The translations under genes and the position numbers were made by a program. The notes under the pieces were generated by a model that saw only the letters and a program-made list of their open reading frames with translations, did no database searches and was not told the origin of the DNA. Shown here in pieces: positions 56,381 to 64,000 of a stretch of 64,000 nucleotides of DNA. This DNA comes from Lithobates sylvaticus. Its lineage: Eukaryota; Chordata; Amphibia; Anura; Ranidae. The stretch is from positions 87,222,468 to 87,286,467 of the forward strand of contig CM053033.1 in assembly GCA_028564925.1 (NCBI GenBank), written 5' to 3'. Numbering within the stretch: the stretch's first letter is position 1; every line of letters starts with the position of its first letter.

Positions 56381-57141
56381 AGCGCTCGTAAAATGACCGA
56401 AAAAAACGCCTGAAAAACGCCCAACAAGCAAAATCCTATTAATTTCAATGGCACCTGTTCTGAATGTTTTGTCACCTGAACCAAAGCGCCTGAAAAACAC
56501 CTTAAGCTCAAAAAAGAACATGGGCTTCTTTGGGGCAGATTACAGGCGTTTTTCTGCTTTTTACATTGGTGACCTGTGCAAAAACGCGGCAAAAAACGCT
56601 ATAAAAATCGCTTTTGTTTTATTTTTTTGCATACCTTAATTTTCTTTTCTCCCCATTCTTTTCACAGTGGCTATTTTCACTAAGGGCAGATGAATCCATG
56701 TACAGTACCTTTACATCCCGGAACTGTGGGTCTGCCTCCTGGAACATGTGCACATCATCTGATGAGGAAGGCACCAGTGATGTAGCCTTCCAAAAATGCA
56801 CCTGTGATTGGAAAACCAGTAATTGTAAGTACTGTAAAAGCAAAACATGTTTGTTTAACTAATGAATGTAAGATTTTTTTCATATCAGCATGTAGAGCTG
56901 CATTCTGATGTGATTTTTAGTGAAAAAGAGGAAAGGTTACCTTTAAGACCTGTGTTTAACATTTCAAAACGTTCCAGAAAATAGCTTATGTAGTCCAGGG
57001 GCCCCAGTACATATTAAAAAAAAATGCACAATTTGTAAAACATCCATTCATGTTATTGTCATACTTCTAGGCCATTTGGGTCCCTCTGGAAGCCTGGCTG
57101 AAAAACTTCCAATTTACAACCCCTATGTCCTGCCATGTTGT
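56381..57141. other. MITE fragment then unassigned sequence
   Basis: 56380-56610 shares AACGCCTGAAAAACGCC and TTTTTCTGCTTTTTACA with the family at 10150-10469. The remainder (to 57141) is unassigned. Confidence 0.5.
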
Positions 57142-58149
57142 TTAACCGCTTCTCGACTGCCTCCTGCACATATACGTCAGCAGAATGGCACGGCCAGGCA
57201 AAACCACGTACAGGTACGTGGCCCTTTAATTGCCTGGCCGTGGGTCGCGCGCGCGCCGCCAGCGGAGCGCTCACGACCCGGTCGGGAGCTCCGTGACCCC
57301 GCCCGCGGGACCAGCAGACCCGATCGCCGCTGGTGTCCCGCGATCGGGTCACAGAGCTGAAGAACGGGGAGAGGTCTGTGTAAACAAACCTCTCCCCGCG
57401 CTTCCTACTCTGCCTGTCATTGATCGGCTGTTCCCGGTTATCGGGAAAGCCAATCAAATGACGTCAGACGTCAGCCCCGCCCCTAATGTAAAAAAACACA
57501 CACACGTCACAGCTCATAACCCCTCCCCTCCCCCTAGTGGTTAACTCTTTCACTGCCACTGTCATTTATACAGGAATCAATGCATTTAAATAGCATTGAT
57601 TGCTGTATAAATGACAATGGTCCCAAAAATGTGTCAAAAATGTCCGATGTGTCCGCCATAATGTCGCAGTCACAATAAAAATCGATGATCGCCGCCATTA
57701 CTAGTAAAAATAAAATATTAATAAAAATGCTATAAAACTATCCCCTATTTTGTAAACGCTATAACTTTTGCGCAAACCAATCAATAATAGCTAATTGCGT
57801 TTTTTTTTACCAAAAATATGTAGAAGAATACGTATTGGCCTAAACTGAGGGAAAAAAAAGTTTTTTTATATATTTTTTGGGGATATTTATTATAGCAAAA
57901 AGCAAAAAATATAGAATTTTTTTCAAAATTGTCGCTCTATTTTTGTTTATAGCGCAAAAAAAATAAAAACCGCAGGGGCGATCAAATACCACCAAAAGAA
58001 AGCTCTATTTGTGAAAAAAAAGGACGCAAATTTTGTTTGGGAGCCACATCACACGACTGCGCAATTGTCAGTTAAAGCGACGCAGTGCCGAATCGCAAAA
58101 AGGGGCCTGGTCCTTTGGCTGCCAATTGGTCCGGGGGTGAAGTTGTTAA
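57142..58149 (-). mobile_element. 1-kb TTAA element, reverse copy
   Basis: Starts TTAACCGCTTCTCGACTGCC, ends GGTGAAGTTGTTAA. Contains AGCTCTATTTGTG and TACCACCAAAAGAAAGCTCT, the reverse of 35380-36409. TTAA at both ends. Non-coding. Confidence 0.8.
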
Positions 58150-58323
58150 ATGTGAAAACCGCTGGATGTTTACTCCTGGTACTGCAAGAGTGAAAACTAA
58201 AGTTTTCATGCCCTAGCAACAAGCTAGTATGTGGGGGTTGCTAACTGGAAGTTTTTCGGCCAGGCTTCTGGAAAAAGTGAACTTAGCCTTTAAAGTAGTT
58301 CTAAAGTCCTAACGCTTTTTACC

Positions 58324-58476
58324 TTAAAGCGTAACTAAACTGATAAATTACAGAATAGGCAAAACCCAGTACCTGGGTGTAGCCAGGGAGAAGATGACAG
58401 TGGCTGACAAGAGATTTAACCTCCCCATTGCTGAAATGAGGAGGCAAATATGTCTTTGAGTTTAGTAGTTCTTTAA
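58324..58476. mobile_element. Small TTAA element nested in 58290-58941
   Basis: Ends TTAAAGCGTAACTAAACT and AGTTTAGTAGTTCTTTAA, inverted, bounded by TTAA. Confidence 0.7.
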
Positions 58477-58541
58477 TGCATTTTCTGCATCAAGGTAAAA
58501 CTGCCCCACTACCTGTCCTACTGTGCGAAGAGGGGAGGGAT

Positions 58542-58882
58542 TAGGGTTGCCACCTGTCCAGGATTCACCCAGACAGTTCGGGTTTGGAATCTTGTGTCTG
58601 GGTTTCAGTCTGCCTGAAACCCGGACAGAATATTTAGACAGGGCTGTGGCTTCACAAGTACCTGAGATAGTCACACAAAAAATCTGTTGCTGTGCGGGCG
58701 ATAATGTCAGCAAGAGCGGTTTGGCCACACCCACTGTTCGCCGCAGCGCGCTGCATTACCACTCTCCTGGAGGTACCCAAAAGGTGTCCCAGGTCTTTTA
58801 TAATCCTATAGTGTATACTACGGGGAAAAAAGGTGCCCTGTAAAGTGTTCTAGTTTGGCTTGAAGAAAAGGTGGCAACCCTA
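58542..58882. mobile_element. hAT-type MITE nested in 58290-58941
   Basis: Inverted ends TAGGGTTGCCACCT and AGGTGGCAACCCTA with an exact 8-bp duplication GGAGGGAT (58534-58541, 58883-58890). A different hAT family from the CAGTGATGG copies. Confidence 0.82.
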
Positions 58883-59282
58883 GGAGGGATGCAATGGGGG
58901 GAACCTTTATTTTTTATTTTTTGAGTGAAGGTCCACTTTAACATTACATAGAAGGGGAAAACTGGTTAGGATTTTAAGGCTCCATTCACATTTGCACAAC
59001 TTATCATGTGGCTTTGGACATGACAAGTAGCAGCCCATTCTTTTCAATGGCATCTGTTCAGATTGGTGCAACTTAACCACTTCAATACTGGGCGCTTTTA
59101 CCCCCTTGCTGCCAAGGACAATTTTCAGTTTTCAGCCCTGTCACACTTTAAATGACAATTGCGCTACACTGTACCCATATGAAATTTTTATCATTTTGTT
59201 CACAAAACTAGAGATTTCTTTTGGTGGTGTTTAATCCCCACTTTTATTTTTTGCTGAATAAACAAAAAAAAAAACGGATAAT

Positions 59283-60420
59283 TTAACTGCTTCCCGACCG
59301 GCGCATGACGATATACGTCGACAGAATGGCACGGACAGGCATAAGGGCGTATAAATACGTCCCCTTTAAGATGCCGCCGTGCCATCGGGCGCGCCGGTCG
59401 GGACCCCCGTGAGGCCGGTCGCGGGTCCCGGCGGACTCGATCGACGCGGGGAAACACGCGATCGTCTCACGGGAAGGCTGAACGGGGAGAATGGAAATAA
59501 ACAGCATCTCCCCGTTCTGCCTAGCAACTAGTGACGCCGATCTCTGCTCCCTGTGATTGGAGCAGAGATCAGCATTCACTAGCTGACAGCCACGCCCCCC
59601 CACAGTAAGAAACACACCTCTAGGCATACTTAAAGCGGAAGTAAACCCATCGATTTAACAGTTTAAAAAAAAAAGGCATGCCGGGATGCTAACTGCACAT
59701 TGGCTGTGCTCTCAACCAAACAGTCAAACCATCCAATGGCTGGTGTCATAAAGGATCACATGTGCAGCACTGTGGCAGTTGAAGATTAAACGGAGGCAAA
59801 GATGGTGGCTTCCTTGGCTGAAAACTATAGGGGGGTTTACTTCCACTTTAACCCCTACACTGCCACCTAGTGGTTAACCCCTTCACTGCCAGTGTCATTT
59901 ACACAGGAAGCAATGCATTTAAATAGCATTGATTGCTGTATAAATGACAGTGGTCCCAAAAATGTGTCAAAAATGTCCGATGTGTCCGCCATAATGTCAC
60001 AGTCACAATAAAAATCGCTGATCGCCGCCATTACTAATAAAAATGCTATAAAACCATCCCCTATCTTGTAAACGCTATAACTTCTGGGTGTAGAAGAAAA
60101 CGTATCGACCTAAACTGAGGAAAAAAATACTTTTTTTTACATATTTTTGGGGGATATTTATTATAGTAAAAAAATAAAAAAGAATGCGTTGTTTTTTTCA
60201 AAATTGTCGCTCTTTTTTGTTTATAACGCAAAAAATAAAAAACGCAGGGGCGATCAAATACCACCAAAAGAAAGCTCTATTTGTGGGAAAAAAGGACGTC
60301 AATTTTGTTTGGGAGCCACGTCGCACGACGCGCAATTGTCAGTTAAAGCAACGCAGTGCCGAATCGCTAAAAGGGGCCTGGTCCTTTGGCTGCAAATTGG
60401 TCCGGTCTGAAAGTGGTTAA
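59283..60420 (-). mobile_element. Level 3: 1-kb TTAA element, reverse copy
   Basis: Starts TTAACTGCTTCCCGACCGG and ends GAAAGTGGTTAA; same family as 35380 and 57142. Interrupts level 2 between AAAACGGATAATT and a poly-A run. Confidence 0.78.
59630..59852. mobile_element. Level 4: short TTAA MITE
   Basis: Perfect-looking inverted ends TTAAAGCGGAAGTAAACCC and GGGTTTACTTCCACTTTAA. Inserted in a TTAA of level 3 (host reads GGCATAC-TTAA-CCCCTACACTG once the insert is excluded). Confidence 0.82.
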
Positions 60421-61593
60421 AAAAAAAAAAAAAAGTTTTTCTTTGTTTCTGTTTTAAAATTTTGCAAATAAATAATTGTTTTTCGTAAATTTAGCCCAAA
60501 ATGTTTTCTACTATATTACTTTGGTGAAAATAACCCAAATCAATGTATATTATTTAGTCTGTCGGAAAGTCCACAAACTATGATAGTTATATCTGAAAAT
60601 TGATTAGTTCTGATGTACTGATCTCATTTCTTGAAGCCTTAAAATGCCAGGACAGTACAAATACCCCCCCCCCCCCCAAATTACCCCTATCTGGAATGCA
60701 GACAGTCCAAGGTGTTTAGTAAGATGCGTGGAGGGTTTTTTGATTTTTTTTTTGTCATAATTTTTGGAAAATTAAGACGTAAAAAAATAATAAATAAATA
60801 ACTATCATAATAATGACTATCATATCATATCATATGACTGGTGTGGCGGCGATTAGGGACACTGACTGTTGACAGTATGGGGGAAAAAAATGTTATAATC
60901 ATTTAAAAATATAATTTTTTTTTCTTTTTGGTAATTACATTTTTTTTTACGATTTTCTTTTAACACACTGTGACCAGAGCAAAATAATGTTACCACAGTA
61001 ATATTGTACTACTCTAAGGAAGTGATGAGGGTTTTTTTTTCTTTACACATTATGTTTGTTTATAGCAGTGATTTATATTGCTATAAGCTAGCATTTTAGT
61101 GATTGAAACAGATTCATTCAGTTTTTTTTGTTGTGATTAGCTGTGATTGGTCAAAGCTAATCATATGGTACACATGGGCTGTGATTGGCCCTGTCTGTAC
61201 CATGTGATTACATTGACTAATCGCAGCTAGCAACACAATTGTACACAATGGATGGCAGGAAAGGAAGCCATCTATTGTGTACAACTGTCATGCGATCTGC
61301 TGTGATTGGTCATGGCGGTCACATGGTACTGGCAGCAAGCCGGTATACTGATCAGTCATCGGCGCTTTCTGACAGGACATCATATGACATCCAGTCAGGA
61401 TTGGAAAGCCACCGCTCGGCCGTCATTCTGCTATAGGCCAGGCGGGAATGTGTTAAAGTTGCAGCGATTTTGAAAAGATGCCTGCGCTACTTTGGTGCAA
61501 CTTTTGATGCGACTTAGGACCAAACTGTAAAGTCGGATCAAAGTCACACTGGAAATTGTGCATCTTTAGAGTCGTGCAAGTGAGAAATGAGCC

Positions 61594-62054
61594 TTAAAGA
61601 GGAAGTAAAGCCTATATATAAAAAAAATAAAAAAAAACGTAACCTGCAAGGCAAAGGCATAATGAGCTAGTATGCATAGCATACTAGCTCATTATGAATG
61701 ACTTACCTGAGAACGAAGCCCCCGAAGCGGTCCTCATCCACGATCTTCTGCGCCGCCATCAAACCGGAGTGACTTCCGGGTCTCGCCGCTCCAGCGCTGT
61801 CATTTGCTGGATCGGCGATGACGTCGCTCCCGCTCATGCGCACGAGAGTGGCATAGCGCCGTGATCTCGGCATGCGCAGTGCGCCTGCGCGCCGCTGTCT
61901 ACGGCGCATGCGCCGTAGATAGCGGTGCCTTTTCTTTTCTAAATATCTCCTAAACCATGTAGGTTTAGGAGATATTCATTGGACCTACAGGTAAGCCTTA
62001 ATCTAGGCTTACCTGTAGGTCAAAGTGGTTTGTAAGGGTTTACAACCACTTTAA
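61594..62054. mobile_element. TTAA element adjoining the nest
   Basis: Left TTAAAGAGGAAGTAAAGCC, right GGGTTTACAACCACTTTAA. Shares its left TTAA with the level 1 element. GC-rich interior with GCGCATGCGC motifs and mirrored CATACTAGCTCATTATG (about 61660-61700) and ACCTACAGGTAAGCCT. Confidence 0.78.
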
Positions 62055-62810
62055 GCAAGTAAAAAGGTAAGTTTAAATATTTTTTTTATAAGTTATGTTA
62101 TATAAATATGTAACAAATATGAAGTAGGTGTTGTTCCAATTTGGCTGTAAAAGGGAAAATACACTTTAAAGACGTGCACAAAGCACACTGTACACACTGC
62201 CCTTATAGAAGCCTGTGTATACAAGGCCCAAGTGCTTTCTTTTCCTCTATTGCCCTTTTCTAACATGCATCTGTTGCCCGTGAAGCTTGAAGCAGCCATA
62301 TTCTTAGTGAAATAATATTTCAGAGAAAACAATCAGCCCATTAGGAACTTGCAACATCGTTGGCCCCTCACTGCAAAGTCTTCAGAATGGTACACTTTGA
62401 AAGATTTAACCTTCGAACTTCTGCAAATTTCCAGCAACGAAAGAGTGAACCCACATTGGGCCAATGTCATTGAGGCTTCTATATCCTGTCTGATGGAGCT
62501 GTGACATCCCCCTATTATGATACAAACAGTCCTGTACTGTCATGGACAGAAGGGGGGTTGAGGGAAACAGGAAGACGCTCTGAATGGACAGAGGAGAGGA
62601 TCGTTAATATCCAGCTCATTAATGCTGAAACCACACGTTTCATGAAAAGGTTAAGCTAGGTAATCATTATTCTGACGGAGTTTACAGTAGCTGCTCATTT
62701 GGTTGTTTAAACGGGAAACTGAAGGATGATTTGCCTAACCTACTGTACATTTCACGTAGCCTTTTATCACACTAAGCCTTATCTAAGCTCTGGGGACAAA
62801 AAAAAAAAAC

Positions 62811-62841
<31 letters not shown>
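62055..62841. other. Unassigned sequence
   Basis: No gene recognised; (AT)n at 62813-62836 just before the Tc1 element. Confidence 0.5.
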
Positions 62842-64000
62842 CAGTATATCACAAAAGTGAGTACACCCCTCACATTTTTGTAAATTTTATATTATATATA
62901 TTATCTTTTCATGTGACAACACTGAAGAAATGACTTTGCTACAATGTAAAGTAGTAGGAGTGTACAGCTTGTTTAACAGTGTAAATTTGCTGTTCCCTCA
63001 AAATAACTCAACACACCGCCATTAATGTCTAAACCGCTGGCAACAAAAGTGAGTACATCTCTAAGCGAAATTGTCCAAATTGGGCCAAAAGTGTCAATAT
63101 TTTGTGTGGCCACCATTATTTTGCAGCACTGCCTTAACCCTCTTGAGCATGGAGTTCATCAGAGCTTCACAGGTTACCATTACTTTGGCTTAGTTACCCC
63201 ACTTCCACTCCATGATGACATCACAGAGCTGGTGGATGTTAGAGACCTTGCACTCCTCCACCTTCCTTTTGAGGATGCCCCACAGATGCTCAATAGGATT
63301 TAGGTCTAGAAACATGCTTGGTCAGTCCATCACCTTTACCCTCAGCTTCTTTAGCAAGGCAGTGGTTGTCTTGGAGGTGTGTTTGGGGTCGTTATCATGT
63401 TGGAATACTGCCCTGCGACCCAGTCTACAAAGGGAGGGGATCATGATCTGCTTCAGTATGTCACAGTACATGTTGGCATTCATGGTTCCCTCAATGAAAT
63501 GTAGCTCCCCAGTGCCGGCAGTACTCATGCAGCCCCAGACCATGACACTCCCACCACCATGCTTGACTGTAGGCAAGACACACTTGTCTTTGTAATCCTC
63601 ACCTGGTTCCTGCCACACACGCTCAACACCATCTGAACCAAAGAAGTTTATCTTGGTCTCATCAGACCACAGGACATGGTTCTAGTAATCCATGTCCTTA
63701 GTCTGCTTGTCTTCAGCAAACTGTTTGCAGACTTTCTTGTCCATCATCTTTAGAAGAGGCTTCCTTCTGGGATGACAGCCATGCAGACCAATTTGATGCA
63801 GTGTGCAGCGTATGGTCTGAACACTGACAGGCTGACCCCCACCCCTTCAACCTCTGCAGCAATGCTGGCAGCACTCATACGTCTATTTCCCAAAGATAAC
63901 CTCTGGATATGATGCTGAGCATGTGCACGCAACTTCTTTAGTCGACCATGGTGACGCCTGTTCTGAGTGGAACCTGTCCTGTTAAACCGCTGTATGGTCT
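62842..64000 (-). mobile_element. Tc1-like transposon with IR/DR end, runs off the window
   Basis: Begins CAGTATATCACAAAAGTGAG after a TA (62840-62841). The terminal repeat is about 220 bases long and carries the direct repeat ACAAAAGTGAGTACA twice (62851 and 63043), the IR/DR layout of Sleeping Beauty-like Tc1 elements. The other end lies beyond 64000. Confidence 0.92.
63094..64000 (-). pseudogene. Tc1 transposase, broken, N-terminus outside
   Basis: Reading minus strand, the window end gives the linker after the DNA-binding domain (QRLSLGNRRMSAASIAAEV, 63840-63932). 63322-63618 gives KHGGGSVMVWGCMSTAGTGE and FQHDNDPKHTSKTT, the block with the second catalytic Asp. The third catalytic residue is in the NPIEHLWG region near 63280-63310; the protein ends LQNNGGHTKY at 63094. 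The usual VMDWPS tryptophan codon is a stop near 63322, and at least one frame change lies between 63618 and 63750, so this copy cannot make a full transposase. Confidence 0.85.

Larger units (their letters stand above)
58290..58941. mobile_element. TTAA element hosting two nested insertions
   Basis: Outer ends TTAAAGTAGTTCTAAAG and GAAGGTCCACTTTAA. Its own sequence (TTTTTACC / TGCATTTTCTGCATCAAGGT / GGAACCTTTATTTTTT) is interrupted at 58324-58476 and 58542-58882. Confidence 0.6.
59073..61456. mobile_element. Level 2: 'TTAACCACTTCAATACTGGG' TTAA element
   Basis: Left TTAACCACTTCAATAC, right GGCGGGAATGTGTTAA (common family end GGGAAGTGGTTAA). TTAA at both ends (59073-59076, 61453-61456). Interior: AATGCCAGGACAGTACAAAT and the inverted CATATGGTACA/TGTACCATGTGA. 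Non-coding. Confidence 0.7.
58978..61593. mobile_element. Level 1 of a four-level nest: 'GGCTCCATTCACA' MITE
   Basis: Left GGCTCCATTCACATTTGCAC and right GTGCAAGTGAGAAATGAGCC are imperfect inverted ends, TTAA outside both. Its own DNA is only 58978-59072 and 61457-61593. Confidence 0.65.

Noticed and set aside
57059-57544. 132- and 104-codon frames in a GC-rich block
   Set aside because: They lie inside a non-coding TTAA element whose other copies do not keep the frames.

Overview
The window looks like non-genic DNA from a large, repeat-swollen vertebrate genome, most likely a ranid frog (Rana/Lithobates type). The basis is recognition of several non-coding repeat families typical of ranid genomes: the TTAA-bounded 'AACCGCTT...AAGTGGTTAA' family, the 'GGCTGGCCATACAC' family and the 'CCCCTTTCACACTGGGGCGG' fold-back family. 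L1, L2, hAT, Tc1 and chromodomain Ty3/gypsy copies sit alongside them. No complete host gene is visible. The only hints of a host gene lie on the minus strand: a CpG-rich block with a good splice donor at about 42840-43030, and a possible small exon at 1050-1122. If these belong together, most of the window left of 43 kb would be one intron; this is inference.

Layout. 1-5 kb: end of a hAT copy, candidate exon, L1 3' end, small inverted-terminal-repeat elements (MITEs). 6-10.5 kb: a Tc1 remnant with a pogo-like MITE in its last codon, then nested Harbinger-like MITEs. 11.7 kb: a very uniform 27-bp minisatellite. 12.9-14.8 kb: a hAT MITE and an L2 LINE. 16.3-17.05 kb: a long hairpin made of two inverted copies of a unit carrying hammerhead-ribozyme-like folds. 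18.6-20.5 kb: a 5'-truncated L1 with target duplication, and a LINE tail hit by a hAT MITE. 23-28 kb: TTAA elements and a Harbinger-like MITE containing a 1.3-kb insert with a second hammerhead-like fold. 30.8-33.0 kb: five TTAA elements end to end. 35.4-37.8 kb: a 1-kb TTAA element and two adjoining hAT MITEs, one swollen by a GA-rich satellite. 40.5-44 kb: an L2 tail inside a hAT MITE, a 56-bp minisatellite, the CpG block and a 46-bp tandem array.

46427-52104 holds the only long reading frame: a Ty3/gypsy chromodomain element of the Tf1/sushi type. It has near-identical LTRs, a 5-bp target duplication, one gag-pol frame of 1499 codons and a primer site that matches its own predicted RNA 5' end (self-priming type). 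It looks whole and very young.

53-64 kb: a degenerate T-rich tandem array, a Tc1 end, a broken BED-finger hAT transposase inside a fold-back repeat, then about 5 kb of nested TTAA-target elements up to four levels deep (57142-62054). The window closes in a Tc1 element with IR/DR ends and a broken transposase.

Nothing here forms an operon or pathway. What the sequence records is insertion history: TTAA-target, TWA-target, nnnTAnnn-target and TA-target DNA elements, LINEs and one LTR element landing in each other, plus local satellite growth. The most unusual signals are the hammerhead-like folds, the TTAA nest and chain, and the self-priming signature of the LTR element.
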